Below, piece by piece: positions 17,794 through 27,167 of a stretch of DNA of 64,000 nt. The translations under genes and the position numbers were made by a program. A model generated the notes under the pieces. The model ran no database searches. It was not told the DNA's origin and saw only the letters and a program-made list of their open reading frames with translations. The first letter of the stretch is position 1. The number at the start of each line of letters is the position of its first letter. The stretch is from Dehalobacter sp. DCM (lineage in GTDB: Bacteria > Bacillota > Desulfitobacteriia > Desulfitobacteriales > Syntrophobotulaceae): positions 868,001-932,000 of the forward strand of contig NZ_CP092282.1 of NCBI RefSeq assembly GCF_024972775.1. Direction: 5' to 3'.

Positions 17794-17882
17794 GAGACAA
17801 AAGGGGAGACAAAGGGGACGTAGACAGTTGTCTCCTTCTTAGGGGACAACTGTCTACGTCCCCTTTGTCTCCCCTTTGTCTC
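17794..17882. repeat. Long palindromic (REP-like) repeat
   Basis: Arms of 39 and 38 nt (17794-17832 and 17845-17882) are complementary except for one extra A, with a 12-nt loop. Each arm contains a tandem AGACAAAGGGGA-type unit and GACGTAGACAGTTGTC. A partial extra unit precedes it at about 17777-17793. GC-rich elements of this type recur between genes in several Clostridia. It could also terminate the pilus operon. Confidence 0.85.
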
Positions 17883-17895
17883 AATAGAAAATAAA

Positions 17896-17932
17896 ATAAG
17901 TGACACCGTCATAATTGACGATGTCACTTATC
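17896..17932. terminator. Bidirectional terminator between convergent genes
   Basis: Near-perfect palindrome with ATAAGTGACA / TGTCACTTAT-type arms around CGTCATAATTGACG. It lies between the pilus operon (+) and the small minus-strand gene ending at 17945. Confidence 0.65.
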
Positions 17933-17944
17933 TCTCGATGCCGA

Positions 17945-18085
17945 TTATTTCTTTTTAGAAAAGGCGAGAAGAATAACTTCTTCATTTAAATTGCGGTGTT
18001 TCGTATTAAGCTGGGATTCCGCTTGTTGGATCTGAGTTAATTGTTCCTGGTCGAGTTCGGCATATTCAATGTCCGAATGATGCAT
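17945..18085 (-). CDS. Small acidic hypothetical protein (46 aa)
   Basis: The ATG at 18085 is preceded by AAAGGAGTATCCTATT. The product is 46 residues, begins MHHSDIEYAEL, is rich in Gln and Glu in a helical middle part, and ends in a Lys-rich tail (SKKK). I recognise no family. The good ribosome-binding site, convergent terminator and protein-like composition support a real gene. Confidence 0.6.
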   Translation of the reverse strand: MHHSDIEYAELDQEQLTQIQQAESQLNTKHRNLNEEVILLAFSKKK

Positions 18086-18105
18086 AATAGGATACTCCTT
18101 TCAAC

Positions 18106-18303
18106 TTAAAATCGGTGTTGATAGAGATCAATTCCGCCCAAGACAATATGAGCGAGACCAAAACCGATTATACCCGCGCTTAACAATGGGAACATTTCCC
18201 GCTTGTTCATGCCGTTTTTCTTCATATCATTGACCCTCATCGCAACACCCGCAGCGGTGACGGCAGTACCTAAAGCGCTTGGTATCAAACCTTGACGTAC
18301 CAT
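18106..18303 (-). CDS. Small membrane protein (65 aa)
   Basis: The ATG at 18303 has a strong ribosome-binding site (GAGGAGGAATCAAAT). Two hydrophobic stretches (about 8-22 and 40-58) flank a basic loop KKNGMNKRE, so it is probably a helical hairpin in the membrane. No family recognised. It is probably co-transcribed with the 46-aa gene 20 nt downstream. Confidence 0.6.
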   Translation of the reverse strand: MVRQGLIPSALGTAVTAAGVAMRVNDMKKNGMNKREMFPLLSAGIIGFGLAHIVLGGIDLYQHRF

Positions 18304-18540
18304 ATTTGATTCCTCCTCATCATTCTTTCACTATGTATTTTCTGCTAAAACAGCGATTTTTATTGAATAAAAATATTGGAAAAATGCGAACATTAAAACT
18401 TAAGCCGCAAAAAAATATTACCCCTGCGTCCAGGAGTAATAAAGCTGCGCTTAGTCTAAAAAAATATGTATCTGAGAATACTTTAGCACACTGAAATATT
18501 AGCGGTCAATAGGATAAATGCAGGATAAATCTCTACCTTG

Positions 18541-18864
18541 TCAATCCACTTGCTTTTTTGTCCAGCGATTGCTGTCCCGGAGGCGATATTTTTCCATCAT
18601 TTCCTCAAAAGATTTTTCCAGGTCTATATCGAGGGAATTAGCCATACACATGATGATGAACAGGATATCAGCCATTTCTAAGGCGATATCACCTTCCTGC
18701 TCGGAAGGTTTTTTGGGCTTTTGTCCATAGCGATGATTGACTTCTCTGGCAAGCTCACCAACTTCTTCAATCAACCTGAGCATCATTGAGGAGGGTTGCC
18801 AATACCCTTCTTCAAATTGCGAAATCCAGTCATCGACAACTTTTTGCCAATCTTTAATATCCAT
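18541..18864 (-). CDS. MazG-like nucleotide pyrophosphohydrolase
   Basis: A small all-alpha NTP pyrophosphohydrolase of the MazG superfamily, 107 residues. The metal-binding signature appears as RLIEEVGELAREVN (EExxE) and DIALEMADILFIIMCMAN (ExxxD). Such enzymes hydrolyse non-canonical or excess (d)NTPs. I use ATG 18864 (MDIKDWQK) because GGAGG lies 8 nt upstream; TTG 18870 is less likely. It is a single gene with no clear operon partner. Confidence 0.88.
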   Translation of the reverse strand: MDIKDWQKVVDDWISQFEEGYWQPSSMMLRLIEEVGELAREVNHRYGQKPKKPSEQEGDIALEMADILFIIMCMANSLDIDLEKSFEEMMEKYRLRDSNRWTKKQVD

Positions 18865-19031
18865 GAACAAAGCCTCCTCAATTCATTGCAATTATTTTAC
18901 TTTATGTGTAATTATACTGGCTATTATACGGGGTTTTCAGGTATAATTTTAAGTGAATTTCTATTACCAGGCAAGGAATTCTAGAATATACGTAGAATAT
19001 CGTACTATTAATTATTCTAAGGAGTGAGACT

Positions 19032-19853
19032 GTGGCATATCTGCACATGTGGATGGATGCATTTCAAACGACGGATATTGTGGATATTGCCGTGGTTGCC
19101 ATTATTATTTATCAGCTCTTGATGTTGATAAAGGGGACGCGGGCTGTCCAGCTGATCAAAGGCCTTTTTGTGCTAATGGTGATCTATTTATTAGCCAGGC
19201 AGATGCAGTTGGACACCTTATCATGGATATTGAATAAGGTCTGGGGTATGTTGCTTGTCGCTATCCCAGTGGTTTTTCAGCCGGAATTGCGACGCGCACT
19301 GGAGCAGATCGGCCGTGGTAAATTTATCACGATGCATCCCGGAACAACCGGTGCTGAAGAGTACAAAAAGCTGATCGAGGAACTTGTCCGCTGCAGTCAG
19401 GTACTGTCCCAGAGCCGGATAGGGGCTCTGATAGTTATTGAGAAAACAACCGGGATTCAGGAATATATTGAAACCGGCGTTAAAATTGACGGTGTCGTTT
19501 CTTCTGAATTTCTGGTCAATTTGTTTATTCCGAAATCACCCCTCCATGATGGGGCTGTAATCATCCGCGGTGACCGTGTCGCTGCGGCAGGTTGTTTTTT
19601 GCCACTGACCCAATATAACGGTCTGCAGAAGGATTTGGGAACACGACACAGGGCTGCGCTGGGTCTTTCTGAGGTATCCGATGCACTGATCATTATTGTT
19701 TCAGAAGAAACAGGCGTCGTTTCTACAGCCAAGAACGGCAAGATGACCCGATTCCTCGATGAGAAGAGCCTTCGCGATCTCTTGAAAAATGAGATTCTGG
19801 TGGAAAAGGCGAAGCGGATCAATCCGTTCAAGCGAGGTGACAGCAATGCGTGA
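19032..19853 (+). CDS. cdaA: Diadenylate cyclase CdaA
   Basis: CdaA makes cyclic di-AMP from two ATP and is the main c-di-AMP synthase of Firmicutes. Three N-terminal membrane helices (about 15-85) precede the DAC domain. The catalytic motifs are SPLHDGAVIIRGDRV (DGA) and LGTRHRAALGLSE (RHR). Its 273 residues are typical. It starts at GTG 19032 after AAGGAGTGAGACT. It overlaps cdaR, and glmM follows after one inserted gene, which matches the conserved cdaA-cdaR-glmM block. Confidence 0.96.
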   Translation: MAYLHMWMDAFQTTDIVDIAVVAIIIYQLLMLIKGTRAVQLIKGLFVLMVIYLLARQMQLDTLSWILNKVWGMLLVAIPVVFQPELRRALEQIGRGKFITMHPGTTGAEEYKKLIEELVRCSQVLSQSRIGALIVIEKTTGIQEYIETGVKIDGVVSSEFLVNLFIPKSPLHDGAVIIRGDRVAAAGCFLPLTQYNGLQKDLGTRHRAALGLSEVSDALIIIVSEETGVVSTAKNGKMTRFLDEKSLRDLLKNEILVEKAKRINPFKRGDSNA

Positions 19854-21090
19854 GCTTTTGGCATTACGGGACATTATTCGTCGCAATATGGGATATAAAA
19901 TTATTTCCATTGTGCTGGCCGTCATCTTCTGGGCGTCCATCGTCAGTACCACGAATCCGTCGCTGCTTGGCCAAAACAGCCTGCCGACACAGCTTGTCAC
20001 CAAGAACCAACCCTCCAATCTGGCTATTATCTCTTCTATTCCCACGATTACCATATCATTAAATGATTCTGCCCAGACACAGAATATCAGTGAGTTTGAA
20101 GCCTACATTGACCTCAAAGGGGCTACTGCCGGGGAACATACCTATGAAGTTAGTATAGATAGTCCGGATGCCAAGATGATTAAAAATTGGAGTCCAAAAA
20201 CCGTCACACTGACTTTAGATTCTGTTAAGAATAAGATTGTGACAGTTCAGCCGACGATTATTGGTGAGCCTGCTGAGGGCTATGATGTGGGGACATTGAT
20301 CCTTAAGCCGGAAGTTGTTAATATTCGCGGACCCGAATCCATTCTGGAAAAATTAGATAGTGTCAGTGTGGAAGTCGATCTCTTGGGATTAAGTGAGAGT
20401 AAACGAATATCGCTTCCCGTGAAATTTAGTGATTCGCAAAAAAGTATATCGACTTCGGACCCGACGCTGCAGTCGGTGAAGTTTTATCCGGATACAATTG
20501 AAGTTATCATCCCCATCTTTGAAAAGGGCAACGCCAGCAAAATGGTTCCGTTACATGTGGATACCAAAGGAACACCGGCGGAAGGCGTTGAGGTACGCCA
20601 GATTATACCGGTACCCTCGCAAGTCAAATTAATCGGACCCGAGAACGCACTAAAGGGAATAACGTTCTTAAATTTAGGGACGATAGATATTGAAGGGCTG
20701 AGCGACAGTAAAGAATATGATATTGCGCTGAACTCGATAGCATTACCGAGTGGTGTGACCTTCGCTGCAGGAACGAAGATCAGTGTGATGGTCACGGTTG
20801 CTCCGAAAGCGGTTATGCAGAATATCCAGGTATCTGTTGAGGTCAAGAACACAGGAGAAGGACTGACGGCTGAAGCGATCACCCCGATTACGGTCACCGT
20901 CAGCGGGTATCCGGATACACTTAAAACCTTAAAGGCTGCAGATATCAATGCCTGGGTAGATGCCAAGGGGTTAAAGGAAGGAACCTATAGTGATACCACC
21001 GTCCTGTGGGAATTGCCATCGGGTGTTACCATGGTGAATATCCCAAAAGTTGAGCTGGTGCTGAAATCAGTGACAGCCAACCCACAATAA
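19846..21090 (+). CDS. cdaR: CdaA regulator CdaR (YbbR-domain protein)
   Basis: CdaR is the membrane-anchored partner that modulates CdaA. One N-terminal helix (IISIVLAVIFWASIVST) anchors four consecutive YbbR repeats of about 80 residues, each beginning with a VxxLxVxTKGTPAEG-like strand. ATG 19846 overlaps the end of cdaA by 8 nt and follows GCGAGGTGACAGC, which indicates translational coupling. An in-frame extension upstream runs inside cdaA and is ignored. Confidence 0.93.
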   Translation: MRELLALRDIIRRNMGYKIISIVLAVIFWASIVSTTNPSLLGQNSLPTQLVTKNQPSNLAIISSIPTITISLNDSAQTQNISEFEAYIDLKGATAGEHTYEVSIDSPDAKMIKNWSPKTVTLTLDSVKNKIVTVQPTIIGEPAEGYDVGTLILKPEVVNIRGPESILEKLDSVSVEVDLLGLSESKRISLPVKFSDSQKSISTSDPTLQSVKFYPDTIEVIIPIFEKGNASKMVPLHVDTKGTPAEGVEVRQIIPVPSQVKLIGPENALKGITFLNLGTIDIEGLSDSKEYDIALNSIALPSGVTFAAGTKISVMVTVAPKAVMQNIQVSVEVKNTGEGLTAEAITPITVTVSGYPDTLKTLKAADINAWVDAKGLKEGTYSDTTVLWELPSGVTMVNIPKVELVLKSVTANPQ

Positions 21091-21216
21091 TCATACCGTG
21101 ATGAATATCAGAGGATTTGATGCAGAGAAGAACAGCAATAGAACCTGATAAGAATAGCCTATAGAACCTTTTACAGTAAACAGTAAACGATAATAATAAA
21201 CGATTTGGAGTTATTT

Positions 21217-22824
21217 GTGAATCTTGTTTGGACGGATATAAAACTGCCTGTAGATCAGGATGTTGCGGAGTTACCGGACATCCTGGCCCGCAGGTTAAAG
21301 CTCCGCCGGGAATATATAAAAAACTGGCAAATAGTTAGGCGTTCGGTAGATGCCCGTAAAAAGCCGGAGATTTTTTTTGTCTATACGGTTGCTTTTTCTA
21401 TTCCATCTCCCGGATCGGAATTTAGAAGAGTACTGGCGCGGTATCCGCAGCTAAGGGAGAGATCTGTGGATGAAGTCCGCATTATCAATAGCATACCTGA
21501 GAAGCGGCTTTCTTCTCGGCCTGTGATCGTTGGGTCCGGGCCTGCCGGCTATTTTGCGGCGTTGACCTTAGCAGAGAAAGGCTACCGGCCGCTTGTTTTG
21601 GAGCGAGGCGATGATGTTGAAACCCGCAGCAGCATTGTCAGCGGCTTTTGGCAGGGGCAGAAGCTGGATCCAGAGAGTAACGTCCAATTCGGCGAAGGCG
21701 GTGCGGGTACGTTTTCGGACGGGAAATTAACGACCCGGATCGATGACGCCCGAGTAAGGAAAGTGTTAGAGACTTTTTGCGCCTTTGGTGCAGATCAAGA
21801 AATTTGCTATGCAGCAAAACCGCATATCGGAACAGATGTTCTTAAACATGTTGTTGCGGCCATACGGAAAAAGATCCAGGATCTGGGCGGGGAGGTTTGT
21901 TTTCGTACCCGTGTATCCGGACTGATCATTCGCAACGGACGCCTGGAAGGGCTCGAAATAGATGCAAAGGATTCCTTGTTCGCGGAGGCTGTCATTCTGG
22001 CCGTGGGGAACAGTGCGCGTGACGTCTATGAATTTCTTCAACAATCGGGGATATCCTTGGAATCGAAACCGTTGGCCATTGGATTGCGAATTGAGCACCC
22101 TCAGGAATTGATCAATCTCTCGCAATATGGGGTTATCCGTCATCCGCGGCTTGGTGCAGCGGATTACCAGCTAACCTACAAGGATGCGGCTACCGGCAGA
22201 GGGGCTTATACCTTCTGCATGTGTCCCGGCGGGCAGGTCATCGCTTCTTCCTCGGAAGAAGGCGGTATCGTAATTAACGGTATGAGTAATTCCAGGCGGG
22301 ACAGCGGCATCGCCAATAGTGCTGTTGTGGTCACGGTCAGCCCCATGGATTATGGTTCGAGAGACCCTCTTGCGGGGATTACCTTTCAGCGAGAATGGGA
22401 ACGAAAAGCTTTTCAGGCCGGAGGGAATAACTACTATGTCCCCGCCCAGACAGTACAGGATTTTCTGAACCATAAGCTAAGCGGGGAATTTGCCTTAAAA
22501 CCAAGCTACCAGCCGGGTTATGTACCCAATGATCTGCATGCGGTGCTGCCGAAGGAAATCAGCGGTGTTCTGGAGAGGGCACTAATGGCTTTTGATCAGA
22601 AAATTAAAGGGTTTGCCGGAACCGAAGCCACCTTGACCGGCATTGAGTCGAGAACCAGTGCACCGGTGCGAATCCTGCGGGATGAGTCAGGACAGTCAGT
22701 GAACGTCCAAGGCTTGTTCCCTGCCGGTGAAGGCGCAGGTTATGCCGGCGGTATCACGAGCTCTGCTGTAGACGGCATTAAAGCGGCAGAAAAATTAATG
22801 GCCCACTATGCGATGAAAGAATAG
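21217..22824 (+). CDS. FAD-dependent dehydrogenase (uncharacterised YbdK/HI0933-like flavoprotein)
   Basis: A 535-residue flavoprotein. The dinucleotide-binding motif is PVIVGSGPAGYFAALTLAEKG, and the second FAD contact is near the C-terminus (GLFPAGEGAGYAGGITSSAVDG). Between them is NVQFGEGGAGTFSDGKL, a hallmark of the family annotated as NAD(P)/FAD-dependent oxidoreductase. The substrate is unknown. GTG 21217 has GGAG 6 nt upstream and is preferred to TTG 21205. The gene lies between cdaR and glmM, as in many Clostridia. Confidence 0.85.
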   Translation: MNLVWTDIKLPVDQDVAELPDILARRLKLRREYIKNWQIVRRSVDARKKPEIFFVYTVAFSIPSPGSEFRRVLARYPQLRERSVDEVRIINSIPEKRLSSRPVIVGSGPAGYFAALTLAEKGYRPLVLERGDDVETRSSIVSGFWQGQKLDPESNVQFGEGGAGTFSDGKLTTRIDDARVRKVLETFCAFGADQEICYAAKPHIGTDVLKHVVAAIRKKIQDLGGEVCFRTRVSGLIIRNGRLEGLEIDAKDSLFAEAVILAVGNSARDVYEFLQQSGISLESKPLAIGLRIEHPQELINLSQYGVIRHPRLGAADYQLTYKDAATGRGAYTFCMCPGGQVIASSSEEGGIVINGMSNSRRDSGIANSAVVVTVSPMDYGSRDPLAGITFQREWERKAFQAGGNNYYVPAQTVQDFLNHKLSGEFALKPSYQPGYVPNDLHAVLPKEISGVLERALMAFDQKIKGFAGTEATLTGIESRTSAPVRILRDESGQSVNVQGLFPAGEGAGYAGGITSSAVDGIKAAEKLMAHYAMKE

Positions 22825-22935
22825 TCCAAAGGCAAAGAATCGCGTATAATCGAAATCAGGACGATACCAATGCAAAACGCTTTCAGTACTAGTAAGAGAA
22901 TGTCAATCGCGATAGATATAAAGGAGGAACTAAGT

Positions 22936-24273
22936 TTGGCAAGGCTTTTTGGAACCGATGGGATCAGAGGAAAAGCAAACAGTGAACTTACCCCGGAACT
23001 TGCTTTCAAACTGGGAAAGGCGGGGGCTTATGTCCTGGGTAAAGGGAAGGAACATGCCCAGATTATCATCGGCAAAGATACCCGGATTTCCGGCAGCATG
23101 CTGGAGGCAGCGCTTGCAGCAGGCATTTGTGCCATGGGAGTTGATGTCATCAAAACGGGTGTCCTGCCGACACCGGGAATCGCCTATTTAACGCGTACGC
23201 TCCAAGCGGATGCCGGCGTTGTTATCTCGGCTTCCCATAACCCGTTCGAAGATAACGGTATTAAGTTTTTTGCCGGAAGCGGCTACAAGCTTCCGGATGA
23301 AATGGAAGATGAAATCGAAGCCGTACTCAATCGGCTCGACGAGCTGGAATCACCTTCCGGAAGCCGGATCGGGACAATCATGGATATGGATGACGCCTCA
23401 GAAAAATATGAGCAATTCTTAATCAACACGGCACCATCCTCGCTTGAAGGTTTAAAAATAGTACTCGATTGTGCCAATGGGGCTGCCTATAAAATCGGGC
23501 CTAGGGTCCTGACCGACTTGGGTGCCGAAGTTATCCCCATCTTCAATCAGCCGAATGGGACGAATATCAACGTTCAATGCGGCTCTACCCATCCGGAAGC
23601 ACTGGCGAAGGCAGTTGTCGAGAGCGGCGCGGACATCGGTCTGGCCTGTGACGGCGATGCAGACAGGATCATTGCGGTAGATGAAAAAGGTCAAATCATC
23701 GATGGGGATTATATCATGGTTATCTGTGCCAGCGCGTTAAAGGAAAACGGCAAGCTGGCCCAGGATTCGTTAGTCGTGACGGTGATGAGCAACATGGGAT
23801 TGCATAAAGCCTGCCGTCAAGCGGGGATCCACGTGCTGGAGACAACCGTCGGCGACCGTTATGTCATGGAAAAACTGAAGGAATCTGGTGCGGTATTAGG
23901 CGGCGAACAATCCGGACATATTATCTTCTTAGAACATAACACGACCGGGGATGGCTTACTTTCTGGGTTGCAGCTGCTGGATGTGCTTAAGGCCAAGCAA
24001 ATGCCGCTGTCGGAATTAGCGGCTCAGATGCGGCGCTTCCCGCAGGTGCTGCTTAACACACGGGTTGACAACAAGGATAAGGTCATGGCGAGTGGCCAGC
24101 TGAAAGAGAAAATTTCGGAAGTTCAACAGCACCTCGGCGAAGACGGACGGATTCTGGTGCGTCCATCAGGTACGGAATCGTTGATCAGGGTTATGCTGGA
24201 AGGACCTGATCAGGAGGAACTTGCCAGCCTGGCACAGGCAGTTGTTGCGGTGGTTAAATCGATCGATTGCTGA
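22936..24273 (+). CDS. glmM: Phosphoglucosamine mutase GlmM
   Basis: GlmM interconverts glucosamine-6-phosphate and glucosamine-1-phosphate on the route to UDP-GlcNAc. The active-site serine is in [17 protein letters not shown], the metal loop is [12 protein letters not shown], the sugar-binding loop is [10 protein letters not shown] and the phosphate loop is [15 protein letters not shown] 22936 follows AAGGAGGAACTAAG and gives the typical 445 residues, so the longer ATG start at 22870 is rejected. It feeds the same pathway as glmS downstream. Confidence 0.97.
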   Translation: MARLFGTDGIRGKANSELTPELAFKLGKAGAYVLGKGKEHAQIIIGKDTRISGSMLEAALAAGICAMGVDVIKTGVLPTPGIAYLTRTLQADAGVVISASHNPFEDNGIKFFAGSGYKLPDEMEDEIEAVLNRLDELESPSGSRIGTIMDMDDASEKYEQFLINTAPSSLEGLKIVLDCANGAAYKIGPRVLTDLGAEVIPIFNQPNGTNINVQCGSTHPEALAKAVVESGADIGLACDGDADRIIAVDEKGQIIDGDYIMVICASALKENGKLAQDSLVVTVMSNMGLHKACRQAGIHVLETTVGDRYVMEKLKESGAVLGGEQSGHIIFLEHNTTGDGLLSGLQLLDVLKAKQMPLSELAAQMRRFPQVLLNTRVDNKDKVMASGQLKEKISEVQQHLGEDGRILVRPSGTESLIRVMLEGPDQEELASLAQAVVAVVKSIDC

Positions 24274-24318
24274 TGTTATGCATTTTCCGTTTTGCCTCTG
24301 GAAAGAGACGGTATCCCA

Positions 24319-24354
24319 AATTCGCAAGCGGTTGCGAATTCGAGATATTTTTTT
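24319..24354 (+). terminator. Probable glmM terminator
   Basis: 9-bp stem AATTCGCAA / TTGCGAATT with GCGG loop, then seven T residues about 8 nt on. A second perfect 9-bp hairpin without a T-run (CCTGTGAAC-AAAA-GTTCACAGG) lies at 24437-24458. Confidence 0.6.
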
Positions 24355-24605
24355 AAAACGTTGCACATATAACGTTATAAATAATAATATAGTAATATTC
24401 ATAACGATTTAATGCTATTTTTGGCAATCTGATCCGCCTGTGAACAAAAGTTCACAGGTTAGGACTATCTCTCAATAGGAAAATCGATTATAATAGGTGG
24501 AGTGTAGCCAGGATGCGGGAGGTGTAAATGAACAAGAGAAGATAATAACGTTTACTAAATCGAATAACTGAATAGTCAAAATGATCAAGACGGTCAAATA
24601 ATTTA

Positions 24606-24745
24606 GCGCCAGAACCCGACTAAGGGTTGACGAGGTAGAGGTTAATCGAAGTTTTCGGCGGGTGCCTCTCGGTGGCTTGTCATCGTAAGATTTGCTACAA
24701 AAATGAGGAGTAATCTTCAGAACAAAGAGTGGATCAAACAAGAGC
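24606..24745 (+). ncRNA. glmS ribozyme/riboswitch
   Basis: The catalytic core is clear: self-cleavage before GCGCCAGAACCC, then GTTGACGAGGTAGAGG, TTAATCGAAG, TTTTCGGCGGGTGCCTCTC, GTCATCGTAAGATTTG and the 3' ACAAAGAG segment. Glucosamine-6-phosphate acts as cofactor, so the glmS mRNA is cut and degraded when its product is plentiful. The predicted cleavage is between 24605 and 24606. A TATAAT at 24489-24494 may be the -10 box. Confidence 0.96.
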
Positions 24746-24901
24746 AGGGGTTTCTGTGAGAGACCCGAGTATTCTTATGCCATTAAGGACATAGAATTTA
24801 GTTTCATTTGCCATCGTGTTAATCGATGCGGTGCGTTGTTAATCCAGCGATGGCGTTACTAATTTCTTTGTTCAGCCAATTTATGAGCTTTGTCATTATC
24901 G

Positions 24902-24928
24902 GCCGTCTTCTAAACGGCTATTTTTTAT
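24902..24928 (+). terminator. Short hairpin with T-run in the glmS leader
   Basis: 5-bp stem GCCGT / ACGGC followed by TATTTTTTATT, between the ribozyme and the glmS start. It could attenuate read-through; the stem is short. Nothing else is recognised between 24746 and 24992. Confidence 0.4.
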
Positions 24929-24992
24929 TCGGATATAGCTAAGTTTACACATCGGCGATGCCTATCTGTGTAATTTGAGAGGAGAAAAAGGT

Positions 24993-26822
24993 ATGTGTGG
25001 TATTGTTGGATATTTTGGAGAAAAGCAAGCTGTTCCCATATTGGTTGAAGGTCTAAAGAAATTAGAATATCGCGGCTATGATTCTTCGGGGATCGCCGTT
25101 ATGGAAAAAGGCGGGATCCGGATTACGAAGAGTGTTGGTAAATTAGCACATTTAGAAGAAAAACTGACCAATCGAAAGTATGTCGCCAATATCGGGATCG
25201 GTCATACCCGGTGGGCGACCCATGGCCGGCCGTCAGATAATAACGCGCATCCCCATATGGATTGCCATGGTGATTTTGCCGTCGTACATAACGGGATTAT
25301 TGAGAACTATCTGGCCTTAAAAGAGTGGTTAATCGCAGAAGGGCATCACTTTCGCTCAGAAACGGATACAGAAGTGCTCGCGCATCTGGTTGAACATTTC
25401 TATGAGGGTGATCTTCAGGAAGCAGTAAGAAAGGCTCTGGCAAAAGTATCGGGATCCTATGCTGTCGTCGTCTTAAGTTACAAAAATCCGGATATTTTGG
25501 TTGCTGCCCGTAAGGACAGTCCGTTGATCGTTGGTATCGGAGATGGCGAATATTTTATCGCCAGCGATATCCCGGCTGTTCTGAAATACACCCGGAAAAC
25601 CTATATCATGGAAGACGGAGAAATGGTGACCGTGTCTGCCCAAGGGTTGGCTTTCTGCAATAGTATCACCGGCGAGTGCGTTTTTAAGGACGTTTTTGAA
25701 GTGACCTGGGATGAGACAGCGGCTGAAAAAGGCGGATATGAACATTTTATGATCAAAGAGATTTTTGAACAGCCCAAGGCGTTACGCGATACACTGGCCG
25801 GGAGGCTTAACCATACGAAAGTGACTCTTCAGGAAGTCGACCTAACACCGGCTGAAATCGCTCAGTTTAATAAAGTGGCGATCGTGGCCTGCGGGACCGC
25901 TTATCATGCCGGACTGATCGGTAAAAGACTGATCGAACAGTGGGCGAAGCTGCCGGTGGAAGTGGATATTGCTTCCGAATTCCGCTATCGTTCCCCGCTG
26001 ATTGATGACAAGACGCTGGTCATCGTTGTCAGCCAATCGGGAGAAACAGCCGATACCCTGGCCGCGTTGCGCGAATCAAAGAAGAAAGGTGCCCGCGTCA
26101 TAGCCATCACTAATGTGGTTGGCAGCTCTGTCGCACGGGAAGCGCATGATGTCATTCATACCTGGGCAGGACCGGAAATCGCTGTCGCTTCGACGAAAGC
26201 CTATACGACCCAGATCGAGGGTATGATCCTGTTAGCCTTGTATCTTACCCAAGCCAAAGGGACGATGCCACAGGAATGGATTACTGAAATCATTGCCGAG
26301 TTGGGCAAAATTCCGGATAAAGTAGAGATCTTGTTAAAAGACGGTGCGGAGAATATTAAAGCTTTAGCTAAATATTTTGAAGAGACAGATAGCTCATTCT
26401 TTATCGGACGTGGCCTCGATTGGTGTGTTGCTCAGGAAGGCGCGCTGAAACTGAAGGAAATCTCCTATGTCCATGCCGAAGCCTATGCTTCCGGCGAATT
26501 GAAGCACGGTACTCTTGCCCTGATTACACCCCATACGCCGGTTATTGCGCTGGCAACCCAACGTGATCTTTACGAGAAGACCGTATCCAACGTCATCGAA
26601 GTCAAAGCCCGGGATGCGATGGTCATTGGATTCACCTTTGAAGGCAACACGGATTTACATAAGTCCGTGAATGATATCTTTTATATTCCGGAGACCGTCA
26701 ATGAACTGGCCCCGATCCTGACGGTGATTCCGCTGCAGCTCTTAGCTTACTATGTGTCTGTAGCCAGAGGAAATGACGTGGATAAGCCGAGAAATTTGGC
26801 TAAGTCGGTAACTGTAGAATGA
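24993..26822 (+). CDS. glmS: Glutamine-fructose-6-phosphate aminotransferase GlmS
   Basis: GlmS makes glucosamine-6-phosphate from fructose-6-phosphate and glutamine. Cys2 after Met is the glutaminase nucleophile (MCGIVGYFG). YRGYDSSGIA and GHTRWATHG form the amidotransferase domain, two SIS domains follow (VACGTAYHAG, VSQSGETADT, AVASTKAYTTQ), and the C-terminus is NLAKSVTVE. ATG 24993 after GAGAGGAGAAAAAGGT gives 609 residues. The conserved 3' end is the binding site of TnsD in Tn7-type insertion, and a Tn7-like element begins 15 nt after the stop. Confidence 0.98.
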   Translation: MCGIVGYFGEKQAVPILVEGLKKLEYRGYDSSGIAVMEKGGIRITKSVGKLAHLEEKLTNRKYVANIGIGHTRWATHGRPSDNNAHPHMDCHGDFAVVHNGIIENYLALKEWLIAEGHHFRSETDTEVLAHLVEHFYEGDLQEAVRKALAKVSGSYAVVVLSYKNPDILVAARKDSPLIVGIGDGEYFIASDIPAVLKYTRKTYIMEDGEMVTVSAQGLAFCNSITGECVFKDVFEVTWDETAAEKGGYEHFMIKEIFEQPKALRDTLAGRLNHTKVTLQEVDLTPAEIAQFNKVAIVACGTAYHAGLIGKRLIEQWAKLPVEVDIASEFRYRSPLIDDKTLVIVVSQSGETADTLAALRESKKKGARVIAITNVVGSSVAREAHDVIHTWAGPEIAVASTKAYTTQIEGMILLALYLTQAKGTMPQEWITEIIAELGKIPDKVEILLKDGAENIKALAKYFEETDSSFFIGRGLDWCVAQEGALKLKEISYVHAEAYASGELKHGTLALITPHTPVIALATQRDLYEKTVSNVIEVKARDAMVIGFTFEGNTDLHKSVNDIFYIPETVNELAPILTVIPLQLLAYYVSVARGNDVDKPRNLAKSVTVE

Positions 26823-26837
26823 TATAATTCGAATTAA

Positions 26838-26913
26838 TGTCCACTTTTTGTGGATTTAAAATAAAGTTTGTTCGTTTAAAATAAAGTTTGTTCTTTTTGA
26901 AATAAAGTTTGTC
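26838..26913. repeat. glmS-proximal Tn7-like end with three TnsB-type sites
   Basis: The terminal TGTCCACTTTTTGTGG is followed by AATAAAGTTTGTTC at 26860 and 26880 and AATAAAGTTTGTC at 26901, spaced 20 and 21 bp. This dense array matches the organisation of a Tn7 right end, which also faces glmS. Confidence 0.85.
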
Positions 26914-26989
26914 TAAAAAGCTTTTTGAACAAATGATAGCAGCAGATTGGATTTATTGGACATTAAGATTAAAAATGTCACAAATAGTC

Positions 26990-27046
26990 TAATTTGATAT
27001 AATAAAAGACCTTGTTTAAAACAAGGTCTTTTATTATATCAAATTA
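26990..27046. terminator. 57-bp perfect palindrome, bidirectional terminator
   Basis: 28-bp arms with a single central base. The core AAGACCTTGTTT / AAACAAGGTCTT is flanked by T- and A-rich ends, so it can terminate transcription from both sides. It separates glmS (+) from tnsC (-). The remaining DNA to 27167 shows nothing further. Confidence 0.8.
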
Positions 27047-27167
27047 ATTAATTGGAAAACCGAAGTTGCTTTATAAGACTCCAAGCAGTAACAAATCTAC
27101 ATTGAAACAACCAAGTGCGTTAATTATACTTTGAATCTCCCTGATATTCACATGATACAAACTAAAT

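Noticed and set aside
22870-22935. Longer GlmM start at ATG 22870
   Set aside because: It adds an unconserved 22-residue stretch, whereas TTG 22936 has a strong ribosome-binding site and gives the standard N-terminus [12 protein letters not shown].
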